Positions 25,071-34,750 are shown, counted from the stretch's first letter. The stretch is DNA of 64,000 nt from Microbacterium hydrocarbonoxydans (GCF_000956475.1 NZ_JYJB01000007.1:186001-250000); one strand, 5' to 3'. A program made the numbers and translations. The notes: generated by a model not told the origin, from the letters alone.

Positions 25071-26075
25071 ATGGTCGTTCAGGACATTCAGGCATCCGAT
25101 GCGGAAGACCTCCGCTGGCTGCGCTTCGGCTGGCTGCGGTCGATCAGGGAGCGCACGTCGACGTTCTCGGTGGTGACCGCGACGCTGCTGCTCTATTTCG
25201 GCGTCCTCGGCGTCTTCGAACTGTTCGAAGACGATCTGCCGCTGTTCGAGCAGATCCTCTCCGGCGGGACGATCCTGCTGTGCCTCGGGACCTTCGCGAT
25301 GGTCGCGTTCTTCGGGCTCGAGCTGCCGATGTGGTCCGGTCTCGCCCTGATCGCCGCGCACGCCCTGGTCTCGGTGTACTACCTCGGGTTCTCGGACGAG
25401 CGGCAGAACGCGATCGCCGCGTTCCAGGAGCTGCCCATCATGGCCATGTACTTCTCCTGGTTCTACGGCGCCAGGATCGCACGCACCGGCGTTCTCGCGA
25501 TCGTCGTCGTGGTCGGCGCCGCGACCGCGTTCGGCCAGTTCTCGGGTCCCGGCGGGCTTCTCGGCCCGGTGAACATCGTCGCGGCGGCGCTGTTCACGTG
25601 GATGTGCCTCGAGGCCGGCATCTTCATGCGGCACCGCAACCGGCTCGAATCCCACTCCGATGAGCTCACCGGCACGCTCAACCGCCGGGGATTCGAGGCG
25701 AAGACGACGCTCGAGATCCGCCGCGCCCTCCGGCACAACCGTCCCCTCAGCGTCGCGGTGCTCGACCTCGACAAGTTCAAGCACGTCAACGACGAGGCCG
25801 GTCACGCCGCCGGCGACTACGTGCTGCGGGCGGTGTCCGCGCACTGGATGTCGCTGTCGCGGTCGACCGACATCGTCGGCCGTCTCGGAGGCGACGAGTT
25901 CGCGATGCTGATGCCCGAGACCGACGTCGACGAGGCGCGCTCGCTGATGCTGAGGCTTCGCGAGTACACGCCGCACCCGTGGTCGTGGGGGGTTGCCCAG
26001 GTGCGCCCGGACGACACGGCCGCGTCGGTGCTCGCCCGCGCCGACGCGGCGATGTACGACGACAAGCGCCGCTGA
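25071..26075 (+). CDS. Membrane GGDEF diguanylate cyclase
   Basis: 334 residues with about six TM helices in residues 30-195 and a C-terminal GGDEF domain: DELTGTLNRRGFE, LDLDKFKHVND, GRLGGDEFAML (intact GGDEF) and ADAAMYDDKR. It should synthesise c-di-GMP from two GTP. No RxxD inhibitory site is obvious just before GGDEF. ATG follows GGGGAGG. Together with the adjacent EAL gene it can set c-di-GMP level for the GT2 synthase. Confidence 0.9.
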   Translation: MVVQDIQASDAEDLRWLRFGWLRSIRERTSTFSVVTATLLLYFGVLGVFELFEDDLPLFEQILSGGTILLCLGTFAMVAFFGLELPMWSGLALIAAHALVSVYYLGFSDERQNAIAAFQELPIMAMYFSWFYGARIARTGVLAIVVVVGAATAFGQFSGPGGLLGPVNIVAAALFTWMCLEAGIFMRHRNRLESHSDELTGTLNRRGFEAKTTLEIRRALRHNRPLSVAVLDLDKFKHVNDEAGHAAGDYVLRAVSAHWMSLSRSTDIVGRLGGDEFAMLMPETDVDEARSLMLRLREYTPHPWSWGVAQVRPDDTAASVLARADAAMYDDKRR

Positions 26076-26087
26076 CAGACGCTCGCG

Positions 26088-27122
26088 TCACTCCTCGTCG
26101 ACGAGTTCGCCGCGGATGCGCCGCAGGTCTTCCATGAGCGAGCCGATCAGGATCCAGTGACCGGATGCCGCGGGCGGGATCACGAGCGGAGCGGTCAGCG
26201 CCGGGATCGCCGAGGTGAGCGTGTCGGGCTCCGGGGCGACGTCGGCGATCTGCACGGCGAGGCGCACATCGTGACCGGCGCGCCGCAGCTGCTCGGCGAT
26301 GGCCGTGACGGCCGGCTCCAGTCCGATGGAGTCGTCGTAGTGATCGAAGTAGGCGCGGGTCATGCCGATCGTCTGCGTGACGATCGGCGACAGCCGCTCG
26401 AGCAGTGCGCGCATCTCGCGCAGCTCTTCTCGGTGAGCTGAACGTCGCGGATTGAGCGTCAGCGACTCCTCGCCCGCCGCGATGGATGCTTCTGCGGCAT
26501 CCTTCATCGGCCGAAGCAGGCGGACCTCGAGCATCAGCTCCTGCAGACGCTGCGGGCGCTGCGGCTCTGGGAGGGCGGCGGCGAGACGATCGAGGCTGGC
26601 GGCCAGCTCTGCGCCGAGCAGTCCCAGGTCGCGACGGGCGGGGCCGGTGAGAACAGGCGGCACGATCAGCGCGTTCACGACGATGCCGATCACGACGCCG
26701 ATCAGGGTCTCGGCGATGCGCGCGAGCGCGTAGTCGGGAGTCGAGCCCAGCGCCAGCACCAGCATCGCCGAGATAGCGACCTGGTTGCCGGTGCCAGGCG
26801 TCGCGCGGAATGCCCAGGCGATGAGCATGGCCACGACGATCGCGAGCAGCACGATCCAGCTAGGGGAGCCGAGCAGAAGGCCGAGCGAGACGGCGATGAT
26901 GACGCCGACGATCACCCCGATGCTGCGCTCGAGCGCCTTCGACAGCGACTGATTCACACTCGGCTGCACCACGAGCAGGGCGGCGATCGCCGCGAACACC
27001 GGCAGCTGACCCGGCACCACCCACCCGGCGAGGAGCCAGGCCGCGATCGTCGCCGCGGCCGACTTCACGACCTGCAGCAGCGGGGAGCGCCGAGAGGCGC
27101 GGATCGCGGCGGGGATGCGCAT
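26088..27122 (-). CDS. FUSC-family (aromatic acid exporter type) membrane protein
   Basis: 344 residues. Six N-terminal TM helices (residues about 15-155) include the FUSC pattern VVQPSVNQSLSKALERSIGVIVGVI, followed by a helical cytosolic domain of about 190 residues. FUSC/YccS/AaeB proteins are proposed exporters of aromatic acids or similar. The ATG at 27122 is preferred; a GTG at 27131 would add three residues. Substrate unknown. Confidence 0.82.
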   Translation of the reverse strand: MRIPAAIRASRRSPLLQVVKSAAATIAAWLLAGWVVPGQLPVFAAIAALLVVQPSVNQSLSKALERSIGVIVGVIIAVSLGLLLGSPSWIVLLAIVVAMLIAWAFRATPGTGNQVAISAMLVLALGSTPDYALARIAETLIGVVIGIVVNALIVPPVLTGPARRDLGLLGAELAASLDRLAAALPEPQRPQRLQELMLEVRLLRPMKDAAEASIAAGEESLTLNPRRSAHREELREMRALLERLSPIVTQTIGMTRAYFDHYDDSIGLEPAVTAIAEQLRRAGHDVRLAVQIADVAPEPDTLTSAIPALTAPLVIPPAASGHWILIGSLMEDLRRIRGELVDEE

Positions 27123-27319
27123 GGGTCCCACGCTACTCGCGGTGCTGCCGCGCGTCGGTGCGCGGGCGCCGGTCCGCGGCGCCGCGCCGGGGCGCCTGCC
27201 GTTGCCGTCGTTCAGCAGGGGTTCGGATGCTCGGCACGGCGTCGACGAAGAAGAGCGGATGCCGGGCGCGCCGGGCCGACCGCACGTCGGGAACGCCGCA
27301 CGAGTGTTTCGATGGACTC

Positions 27320-28399
27320 ATGGAGCGGGGCGTGCGCAGCGGCGGCCAGGAGCAGCAGTGGCGGCTGCAGAACGAGACCGAGGCGGTCTGGGCGACGGCC
27401 GTCGCGTTCGTGCTGGGCGCCGGCGCCGGCATCCTGCTGCTCGGGGGCGACCCCCGACCGCTCGCCGGGCCGCAGTCCCTCGCCATGCCGATGGCGGCAG
27501 TGGGCGGGGTCGTGGCGGCATCCGCCTTCGTCGTCAGCACGGTTCGCCACCACCGCGGCGAGACAGCCCCGATGCCGCGCTGGCAGATGCTGATCTCGAA
27601 CCTCTCGGCCGTGGCCCTCACCGTGGTCTTCGCCGCCGTCACCGCGATGGGCGTCCTGCTCGCGACGCAGGTTCTCGCGACCGGCCTGCAGGGGCTGCGG
27701 CTCGGCGCGCTCGGCGGTGGAATGCTCGCGGGCGTCGCCTCGGCCGTCGGCGGCCGGTTCGCCTACGGCGCCGGCATCGGACTGCGAACAGTCGATCTCG
27801 CCGGCATCCTGTTCGGGTTCCTGGTGATCGGGACGCTGTTCGCGATGTCGACGGCCGCCGACCCGCGCTGGTGGGAGCACAACTTCTCGACGCTCGGCGG
27901 CGGGGCAGGCTCGTGGGCTTTCAACGGCACGCTCATCGTCGCGGGTCTGATCGTCGCCACGGTCGGCTCCTACATCGGGCGCGATCTGCACCGGCTTCTG
28001 GGTGATGGCGCACTCGCCCGTGTGACGAGGGTCGTCGTGCTCTGGGCGCTCACCGGCGCGGCGCTCGCCGCGATCGGGCTGGTCCCTCTGGAGAGGATGA
28101 AGGTCGCGCACAACGTGATCGCCCTCGGAACGCTCGCGCTCTTCGTGATCGCCGCCGTGACCACGGCACGTGTGTTCCCCGGCTCACCGCGAGCTCTCGT
28201 GGTCACGACGATCGGACTGACCGCGCTGGTCGGCGTCTCTGTGGTGCTCTGCTTCGGGTTCGGGATCTTCGGCGTCACCGCGCTCGAGGCGATCGTGATC
28301 GGTCTCGGGATGCTGTGGATGCTGACGCTCGTGCGCGTGCTCGGCATCCTCTCTCCGTCGCAGTCGCGACCGTCTGCGCGCGCGAAGCTGCTGCGCTGA
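27320..28399 (+). CDS. DUF998-type multi-spanning membrane protein
   Basis: 359 residues, about nine TM helices. The segment DPRWWEHNFSTLGGG is typical of DUF998 proteins. The first 20 residues are polar, then hydrophobic segments alternate with short loops to the end. No catalytic motif is visible; function unknown. No upstream in-frame ATG or GTG fits better than 27320, and its ribosome site is weak. The 200 bp upstream, shared with the FUSC gene, show no clear operator. Confidence 0.72.
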   Translation: MERGVRSGGQEQQWRLQNETEAVWATAVAFVLGAGAGILLLGGDPRPLAGPQSLAMPMAAVGGVVAASAFVVSTVRHHRGETAPMPRWQMLISNLSAVALTVVFAAVTAMGVLLATQVLATGLQGLRLGALGGGMLAGVASAVGGRFAYGAGIGLRTVDLAGILFGFLVIGTLFAMSTAADPRWWEHNFSTLGGGAGSWAFNGTLIVAGLIVATVGSYIGRDLHRLLGDGALARVTRVVVLWALTGAALAAIGLVPLERMKVAHNVIALGTLALFVIAAVTTARVFPGSPRALVVTTIGLTALVGVSVVLCFGFGIFGVTALEAIVIGLGMLWMLTLVRVLGILSPSQSRPSARAKLLR

Positions 28400-28439
28400 C
28401 TGACGCGGCTCGGAGCCTGTGCGACGAGTTCACGGCTTG

Positions 28440-28525
28440 CGCTCGAGTGCACGAGCAGTCGACGTCAGGTTCCCGTGCAGTCGGCGAGTTCCCGTGCAGT
28501 CGGCGAGTTCCCGTGCACTCGAGGC
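28440..28525. repeat. Tandem 19-bp GTGCACTCG-type repeats
   Basis: Three head-to-tail 19-bp units (GTTCCCGTGCAGTCGGCGA) at 28469-28525, the last diverging into GTGCACTCGAGG, with an inverted CTCGAGTGCACGAG just before at 28442. Same family as 4051-4130. They occupy the gap before the small gene at 28634. Confidence 0.85.
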
Positions 28526-28633
28526 GGCGGGCACAGGTGAAATAGGGAAGCGGAGTGCAGGAGATAGGGAAGGTGTCGGATGCCGGCGCCATACCTCAGA
28601 GCGGAATGTAGGGGTACCGGAGAAGGAGACCTC

Positions 28634-28849
28634 ATGTACGAGCACCCGCACTACCAGTACACCCGCTTCGAGGAGAGGGAGCTGGCGCGCCGAGCCGAGC
28701 TGTGCCGCTTCATCGCCGAGCATTCGGATCAGATCGTGGCCCGCCAGCCGGGGCCGATCGGACGGATGCTGCGTCGCGTCGGCGCCGCGTTCGGTCGACG
28801 TCGCGCCGTGCAGCGTCAGGCACCGTGCGAGCCCGCCGTGGCGCGGTGA
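28634..28849 (+). CDS. Small basic hypothetical protein, 71 aa
   Basis: Starts at ATG 28634 behind a strong AGAAGGAG site. The N-terminus is rich in His/Tyr (YEHPHYQYTRF), followed by an amphipathic helix and an Arg-rich segment (GRMLRRVGAAFGRRR). No recognised family. It precedes the LuxR regulator by 236 bp and may be co-transcribed. Function unknown. Confidence 0.6.
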   Translation: MYEHPHYQYTRFEERELARRAELCRFIAEHSDQIVARQPGPIGRMLRRVGAAFGRRRAVQRQAPCEPAVAR

Positions 28850-29085
28850 CCGACGCCGCGCCGCTGACCGGCTCGCGTCCTGTGGCCGGGGGTGCCGCGC
28901 CTTTGACCGTGCCCGCGGTCGCCGGGCCGCCGGCCTCCGCGGGTCGCCCGGGTGCACTCTCGCCCGCGACGGCGGGCTCGCCCTGCGTCTTCGAGGCCGC
29001 CCTCCCCAGCGGCGCCGCATCCGCTTCCCCCGCACCGATCTTCCCCTCCACCCCGGATGTCGGCGGAGGGTGGCACGATGAGTCC

Positions 29086-31986
29086 ATGCCCCCGTTTGCG
29101 CCCAGCGCCCCGATGGTCGGCCGTGACGCCGACCTCGCTCGCGTGCACGCGCTGTTCGCCCGTGCGAGCGATGGCACCCCCACAGCGCTGCTGATCGAGG
29201 GGGAGGCCGGTATCGGCAAGTCCCGGTTGCTGCGCGAGTTCGCGGGCGACATCGCGAATCGCGCCGACATCCACGTGGGCTGGTGCCTCGACCTGGGCGC
29301 TGCACGATCGCCGTACGGGCCGCTGACCGCCATCCTCCGCTCGATCATGCAGACCCTTGGCGACGAGCGCGTTCGCGAGGCGGTCGGCACGGGCGTCGAC
29401 GCGCTGGCCATGCTGCTCCCCGAACTGGCGCCTCAGGCTGACCGATCGACCACGAGCCCTGAGCGTCTGCGCGACGCGATCGCGAGCCTCATCGAGTGTG
29501 CGGCGGAACGCGCCCCGCAGATCCTCGTCATCGAAGACCTGCACTGGGCCGACGAGTCCACGCTCGCGATCCTGTCGTTCCTGCTGCGGGCTCTGAGCCG
29601 CGGGCGCATCATGCTGCTGCTCACCTGCCGCTCTGACGACGTGCGCCGCGGCGATGCGGTGAGCCGCTTCATCGGCGAGGCCACGCGGGCACGGCTGCTC
29701 GAGCGCGAGATGCTCGAACGCCTCGGCATCGACGCGGTGCGCGAGCTCGCCGAGCAGATCACGGGGCATGCGCTCAGCGACAGTGCGCTCGAGCGGATCC
29801 ACGACCGCGCAGAAGGGGTGCCGTTCTTCGTCGAGGAGATCGCGGGGTGCTCCTCGGCGCCGATCCCCGACGGCCTGCGCGACCTGCTGCTCGCACGCTT
29901 CGACAGGCTCGGCGACGACGCGCGTCGCGTGGTGCAGGTGGCCTCCGGCGCCGAGCGTCCGCTCACGCATCCGCTGCTCCTGCAGCTGGTCGGATTCGCA
30001 GAGCAGCGCCTCGACGAGGCGGTGCGCGAGGCGACGCGCAGCGGCATCCTCGTCGTGGTCGAAGACGACTACCGTTTCCGTCACGCTCTGCTGCGCGAGG
30101 CCGTGCACGATGACCTGCTCCCCGGCGAGCGGTCCCGGCTCCACCGCACGTACGCCGAGACCCTCGAGGCCCAGTGCGATGGCAGCGACACGGCGGACGC
30201 CGCGGCTCTCGCCTATCACTGGCAGCTCGCGCAGGACGACCGCAAGGCGCTCATGGCCGCCGTCGAGGCGATGCGCCAGGCGAAGGCGCAGTTCGCCTTC
30301 GCCAGCGCCGCTCGTTTCGGCGAGCTGGCTCTCGGGCTGTGGTCGCAGGTGGCCGACCCCGAGCGCGCGGCGGGCATCGCACGCCTCGATCTGCTGCTTC
30401 TGCTGGGGTCGATTCTGCGCAACGCCGGCGACGGCGAACGCGCGCTCGCCGTGACCGATCTCGCCCTGGGCGAGCTCGATCCCGCCACTGTGGATCCGAG
30501 GCTGCACGCAAGGCTGCTGCGCAACAAGTCCCTGTATCTCGTGAACCTCGGCCGCCCCGGCTCGATCCCGCTGCTCGAACAGTCCCTGTCTCTGTTCGAC
30601 GGACGCATCGACGATGAGCGCCTGCACGCGTCGATCCTCAACCACCTCGCGAGCCGGCACATGATCGCGGGAGCCCGTGAGGCTGCGATCGGGCTCGCGA
30701 CCGAGGCCGCCGACCGAGCTGAGCGCGCCGGGTCCGACGACGAGGTCTCCGTCGCTGCCAATGTCCGCGGAGCGTGCCTCATGCACCTCGGAGACATCGA
30801 AGGCGGGATACGCGAGTATGAAATCGCGCGACAGCGTGCGCTCGGATCGACTGCCGAGCTGCGCTATCGCGTCAACTTCTCCGACGGCCTCACACTGCTC
30901 GGCCGCTACCGCGAAGCCGTCCGCGTCGCGGAGAACGGGCTGGCGCGTGCGCGGGCGCTCGGCGTCGAGCGCACGTCGGGCTCGATAATGCGGCAGAACA
31001 TCGCCGTTGCGCTGCTGGAACTCGGTGAGATCGAGCAGGTGGAGCGGATGCTGGAGGGCCAGCTCGCTCAGAGCACGCTGCGCGTGTTCCGGATGTACAC
31101 GACCATGACGCGCGTGCGTGTGCTGTCGTGGCGGGGCAGGCACCAGGAGGCGGCGGAGCTGATGGAGGAGTGGTTGCCCGCCTTCCGTGAGACCGGCGAG
31201 ATCGAGAGGCAGATCTGGTACGACGCGCACACCATGCGTGCGGCGGTCGCCCAGAGCACCGGGGATCCGCGCGGCGCCATGGATGTCATCCTCGGTATGC
31301 TGCACGATGACGGGCCGGCGCTGCTGCACCAGAGGCGCCTGCTGCTGGAATCCGGGTGGTTCATCGCCGACCTGCGGGCACGCGGGAGCGACGTCGCCGC
31401 CGACATCGAAGCGGTGTGTGCAGCATGGCTCGCGCAGCCCGAGACCCTACGGCCCGGGCCGTGGTGGGAGATCCTCGACGCATTGCTCGACCCGAGCGCC
31501 GACCGGCTGCGGCAGGCCATGGCACTCGCTGACGGCGACGACGTTCCGGCGCTCTTCCGCGGCGTGACGCGGCTCGAGCTTGCGCGCGTCCTCGTGCAGT
31601 CCGGCGACCGCGCCGAAGCGGAGCAGACCGCGTGTGAGGCCGCCGAGATCGCCGCCGCGCTGGGCCACGCACAGCTCGAGCGTGCGGTTGCCGACTTCCG
31701 TAGCGCGGCGGGACTGCGCGGGCATTCCTCCCGGGTCGACGAACAATCCGATGCCGACGCCCTCACCGCTCGTGAGCGGCAGGTGCTCGATCTGATCGCC
31801 GAGGGCCTCAGCAACCGGCAGATCGGCGAGCGGCTGTTCATCAGCGTCAAGACGGTGAGCGTGCACGTCTCGGCAGTGCTGCGCAAACTCGGGGTGAGTA
31901 CTCGCACCGAAGCCGCCGTCGCGGCGCAGCGGGCGACCCCGGAGGCGCGTACGACGGCCGAAGAACACCTGACGGCGGCACGGTGA
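29086..31986 (+). CDS. Large LuxR-family transcriptional regulator with AAA ATPase (LAL type)
   Basis: 966 residues. An N-terminal STAND ATPase starts MVGRDADLARVHALF, with Walker A EGEAGIGKS and Walker B ILVIEDLHWAD. A long TPR-like helical region spans about 350-880. The C-terminal LuxR HTH is LTARERQVLDLIAEGLSNRQIGERLF...VSVHVSAVLRKLGV. LAL regulators bind ATP and an inducer before activating promoters. Start at ATG 29086 matches the ATPase domain; the ribosome site there is weak. Inducer and targets cannot be read from context. Confidence 0.88.
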   Translation: MPPFAPSAPMVGRDADLARVHALFARASDGTPTALLIEGEAGIGKSRLLREFAGDIANRADIHVGWCLDLGAARSPYGPLTAILRSIMQTLGDERVREAVGTGVDALAMLLPELAPQADRSTTSPERLRDAIASLIECAAERAPQILVIEDLHWADESTLAILSFLLRALSRGRIMLLLTCRSDDVRRGDAVSRFIGEATRARLLEREMLERLGIDAVRELAEQITGHALSDSALERIHDRAEGVPFFVEEIAGCSSAPIPDGLRDLLLARFDRLGDDARRVVQVASGAERPLTHPLLLQLVGFAEQRLDEAVREATRSGILVVVEDDYRFRHALLREAVHDDLLPGERSRLHRTYAETLEAQCDGSDTADAAALAYHWQLAQDDRKALMAAVEAMRQAKAQFAFASAARFGELALGLWSQVADPERAAGIARLDLLLLLGSILRNAGDGERALAVTDLALGELDPATVDPRLHARLLRNKSLYLVNLGRPGSIPLLEQSLSLFDGRIDDERLHASILNHLASRHMIAGAREAAIGLATEAADRAERAGSDDEVSVAANVRGACLMHLGDIEGGIREYEIARQRALGSTAELRYRVNFSDGLTLLGRYREAVRVAENGLARARALGVERTSGSIMRQNIAVALLELGEIEQVERMLEGQLAQSTLRVFRMYTTMTRVRVLSWRGRHQEAAELMEEWLPAFRETGEIERQIWYDAHTMRAAVAQSTGDPRGAMDVILGMLHDDGPALLHQRRLLLESGWFIADLRARGSDVAADIEAVCAAWLAQPETLRPGPWWEILDALLDPSADRLRQAMALADGDDVPALFRGVTRLELARVLVQSGDRAEAEQTACEAAEIAAALGHAQLERAVADFRSAAGLRGHSSRVDEQSDADALTARERQVLDLIAEGLSNRQIGERLFISVKTVSVHVSAVLRKLGVSTRTEAAVAAQRATPEARTTAEEHLTAAR

Positions 31987-32136
31987 CGTCGGTCACGAAG
32001 AGAGGCCGGCAGAGCGGATCCGAATTCGCGGGGCACAGCGTCAGGTGAGCATGGTACGGTGACCAAGTACGCGTGTCGAAAGTTCCGGCGCGGTGCAGAT
32101 CGCGAAAGCGGTCATTTCAACAGAAAGTAGAAACAC

Positions 32137-32340
32137 ATGGCCACTGGCACTGTGAAATGGTTCAACGCGGAGAAGGGCTTCGGCTTCATCGCTCCTGATG
32201 ACGGCTCGGACGACCTCTTCGCCCACTACTCGGCAATCGCCGGCTCCGGTTTCAAGGAGCTCCGCGAGAACCAGAAGGTCGAATTCGACGCTGAGCGTGG
32301 CCCCAAGGGCATGCAGGCGGCGAACATCCGCGCTCTCTGA
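32137..32340 (+). CDS. cspA: Cold-shock protein CspA family
   Basis: 67 residues, a single OB-fold cold-shock domain with RNP1 KGFGFI and RNP2 DDLFAHYS; the start [17 protein letters not shown] is canonical. It binds single-stranded RNA/DNA and melts mRNA structure. A 5' leader of up to about 90 nt precedes the ATG with an AGAAAGTAGAAAC purine stretch. A UUCG-loop terminator follows. Confidence 0.96.
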   Translation: MATGTVKWFNAEKGFGFIAPDDGSDDLFAHYSAIAGSGFKELRENQKVEFDAERGPKGMQAANIRAL

Positions 32341-32358
32341 GCGCGCGCTGACTTCCTG

Positions 32359-32388
32359 ACCGGCCGGTCCCTTCGGGGGCCGGCCGGT
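32359..32388 (+). terminator. Terminator after cspA
   Basis: A 13-bp stem (ACCGGCCGGTCCC with its complement, one G-T pair) closed by a TTCG tetraloop, 19 bp after the cspA stop. The T tract is short (TTC), but the hairpin is very stable. Confidence 0.75.
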
Positions 32389-32547
32389 TCTGCGTTTCCG
32401 GGACGCCCTCTGGCGTCCCTCCCGTTTCCTCGCCGGCGTCCCTCGGCACCCGTTCCCGGCGCCAGGCTGGCTCGTGATCCCCGGCTCTCTCCGCCGGGTT
32501 CGTGACGGGAAGGCGACGGCGGAAGGTGGGGAGTGTGACGCGCGGGG

Positions 32548-32593
32548 TTAGGGTCACCTAAGAGGCGTGTGTTAGGTTAGGCCAGGCTTACCA
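32548..32593 (+). promoter_or_regulatory. IdeR/DtxR-like iron boxes upstream of the siderophore operon
   Basis: TTAGGTTAGGC at 32572-32582 matches the left half of the IdeR/DtxR consensus (TTAGGTTAGGCTAACCTAA) fully, with a degenerate right half. Just upstream TTAGG-GTCA-CCTAA (32548-32561) is a short palindrome of the same half-sites. Their position 60-100 bp before an iron-siderophore lipoprotein gene suits iron-dependent repression. The 310-bp gap from cspA otherwise holds only the cspA terminator. Confidence 0.7.
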
Positions 32594-32650
32594 AAGCCTC
32601 GGTGCACTGTCGCTCCACGTCCCCCTGACCCGAATCCGAAGGGAACGCCC

Positions 32651-33688
32651 GTGCGTATCTCCCGTGTCCTCGCTGCCGGCGCCGCCGCAGCGCTCGCCCT
32701 GAGCCTCACCGCCTGCGCGACCTCCTCCGACGGCTCGTCCACCGCGGGCGACACCGCCGGCGACTCCGCCGAAGGCGGCTTCCCCGTCACGGTCGAGCAT
32801 GCGTTCGGCGAGACCACCATCGCCGAGAAGCCCACCCGCGTCACCACGATCGGGTGGGGCAACCAGGACGTCGCCCTGGCTCTCGGCTACGCGCCCGTCG
32901 GTGTCGACGACCAGACGTGGTCGATGGACGGCTCAGACGGTCTGGGCGTCTACGACTGGACGCTCGACGGCTATGCCGCGCTCGACGCCGAGAAGCCCGT
33001 CGTCTTCGCCACCGCCGACGGCACCGACTTCGAGGCGATCGCCGACACGCAGCCGGACATCATCCTTGCCGGCTACTCGGGCCTGACCGAAGAGGACTAC
33101 GCCACGCTCAGCGAGATCGCCCCGACGATCGCGTTCCCTGCCGACTCCGCCGCCTGGCTCACGCCGTGGCGGGATGTCATCCGCATCGACTCCGCCGGGC
33201 TCGGCAAGGCCGATGAGGGTGAGGAGCTGGTCGCCTCCCTCGACGAGCAGATCGCCGCCGCGACCGCGGACTCGGCATTCGCGGGCAAGACCGCCGCCTT
33301 CTTCTACATGAGCGCGGCCGACCTCTCCACCATCTCGATCTACGGCGAGGGCGACTCGCGCACCGCGTTCCTGGGTGACCTCGGCTTCGACATCCCGGAG
33401 GTCGCGAAGGGCGCCGACACGTTCTACGCCGACATCACGGCCGAGAACGCCGACCAGCTCGCCGACGTCGATGTGATCGTCGCGTACGGCGAGGGCGACG
33501 AGCTGCTGGCGGCCCTCCGGGCGGACCCGCTGTGGAGCACGCTCGACGCCGTCAAGAACGGTGCTGTCGTCACGGTCGGCTCGGGTGACGCGCTCAGCGG
33601 AGCCGTCACCCCGACCGCCCTGTCGATTCCGTGGATGCTCGACGAGTACGTCGGCCTCCTGAACGTCGCAGCCGCAGCCGCGAAGTGA
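32651..33688 (+). CDS. Iron-siderophore ABC transporter substrate-binding lipoprotein
   Basis: 345 residues. Lipobox SLTAC at about Cys22, then a FecB/FhuD-type bilobal fold: FPVTVEHAFGETTIAEKPTRVTTIGW, PDIILAGYSGLTEEDYATLSEIAPTIAF and WSTLDAVKNGAVV. It captures ferric siderophore outside the membrane for the following permeases. GTG start at 32651 has GAAGGG upstream. First gene of a five-gene operon with overlapping ends. Confidence 0.92.
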   Translation: MRISRVLAAGAAAALALSLTACATSSDGSSTAGDTAGDSAEGGFPVTVEHAFGETTIAEKPTRVTTIGWGNQDVALALGYAPVGVDDQTWSMDGSDGLGVYDWTLDGYAALDAEKPVVFATADGTDFEAIADTQPDIILAGYSGLTEEDYATLSEIAPTIAFPADSAAWLTPWRDVIRIDSAGLGKADEGEELVASLDEQIAAATADSAFAGKTAAFFYMSAADLSTISIYGEGDSRTAFLGDLGFDIPEVAKGADTFYADITAENADQLADVDVIVAYGEGDELLAALRADPLWSTLDAVKNGAVVTVGSGDALSGAVTPTALSIPWMLDEYVGLLNVAAAAAK

Positions 33689-34749
33689 CCTCCACGCCGA
33701 CCGCCGTCGGACGAGTTCGACGGGCCCCTGCCGCCACGGTGGGGGTCCGTCGCCGTACCCTCGCGGTCATCGGCGCCATCCTCGCGATCGCACTCGCGGT
33801 CGTGCTCTCGCTCGCGTTCGGGTCGCGACCGGTCTCGATCGACGAGATCGCCGACGGCCTGTTCTCCTGGACGCAGGGACGCACACCGAGCGCCATCGGC
33901 GCGATCGCCGTGCAGGAGCGCATCCCGCGCACCGTTCTCGGCCTCGTCGCAGGTGCCGCGCTCGCGCTCTCCGGCGCTCTGATGCAGGCGATCACGCGGA
34001 ACCCGATCGCCGACCCCGGCATCCTCGGTGTCAACACCGGCGCGGCGCTCGCCGTGGTCTGCGGAATCGCGTTCTTCGGCATCTCCTCGCCGTTCGAGTA
34101 CCTCTGGCTCGCGCTGGGCGGCGCGATACTCACGGCGATCTTCGTCTACAACGTCGGCTCGGTCGGTCCCGGCGGGTCGACGCCGATCAAGCTCGCCCTC
34201 GCGGGCGCCGCCACCACCGCTGCGCTGGGTTCGCTCGTCAACGCGGTTCTCCTCCCGCGCACGGCCGCCATGGATGTGTTCCGCTTCTGGCAGGTCGGCG
34301 GAGTGGCCGGTGCTGGCTGGGGCACGATGGCCACCATCTTCCCGCTGCTGGCCGTGGGGGCGGTCATCGGCCTTCTGTGCGCTCCGGGCCTGAACGCGCT
34401 CGCCCTGGGCGACGACGTCGCCGTCGGCCTCGGCGTGCACATCGGCCGCACGCGCGTGTTCGCCGCGGCCGCAGGCGTGGTGCTCTGCGCCGCCGTCACG
34501 GCGGTAGCCGGGCCCATCGCCTTCGTCGGCCTGATGATCCCTCATGTGGTGCGGATGCTGGTCGGGCCCGATCAGCGCTGGGTGCTGCCGCTGTCCGCCG
34601 CGGGCGGCGCGGTGCTGCTCGTGCTCGCGGACACGATCGGCCGCCTCATCGGATACCCGGGTGAGACCGAGGCCGGCATCGTGACGGCTTTCGTCGGAGC
34701 GCCCGTTCTCATCCTGATCGCCCGCCGCACCCGGATGAGAGCGCTCTGA
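33685..34749 (+). CDS. FecCD-family iron-siderophore permease (subunit 1)
   Basis: 354 residues, about ten TM helices after a basic N-terminus. FecCD features are RIPRTVLGLVAGAALALSGALMQAITRNPIADPGILGVNTGA, LGDDVAVGLGVHIGRTR (ATPase contact) and GPIAFVGLMIPHVVR. The GTG at 33685 overlaps the upstream stop (GTGA), which decides the start. Forms a heterodimeric channel with the next gene product. Confidence 0.92.
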   Translation: MTSTPTAVGRVRRAPAATVGVRRRTLAVIGAILAIALAVVLSLAFGSRPVSIDEIADGLFSWTQGRTPSAIGAIAVQERIPRTVLGLVAGAALALSGALMQAITRNPIADPGILGVNTGAALAVVCGIAFFGISSPFEYLWLALGGAILTAIFVYNVGSVGPGGSTPIKLALAGAATTAALGSLVNAVLLPRTAAMDVFRFWQVGGVAGAGWGTMATIFPLLAVGAVIGLLCAPGLNALALGDDVAVGLGVHIGRTRVFAAAAGVVLCAAVTAVAGPIAFVGLMIPHVVRMLVGPDQRWVLPLSAAGGAVLLVLADTIGRLIGYPGETEAGIVTAFVGAPVLILIARRTRMRAL

Positions 34750-34750
34750 C

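Noticed and set aside
28469..28525. Short CRISPR-like array
   Set aside because: The three 19-bp units are directly adjacent with no spacers.
28816..31329. Long minus-strand frame opposite the LuxR regulator
   Set aside because: Antisense to a clear STAND/LuxR protein; composition is that of a shadow frame.
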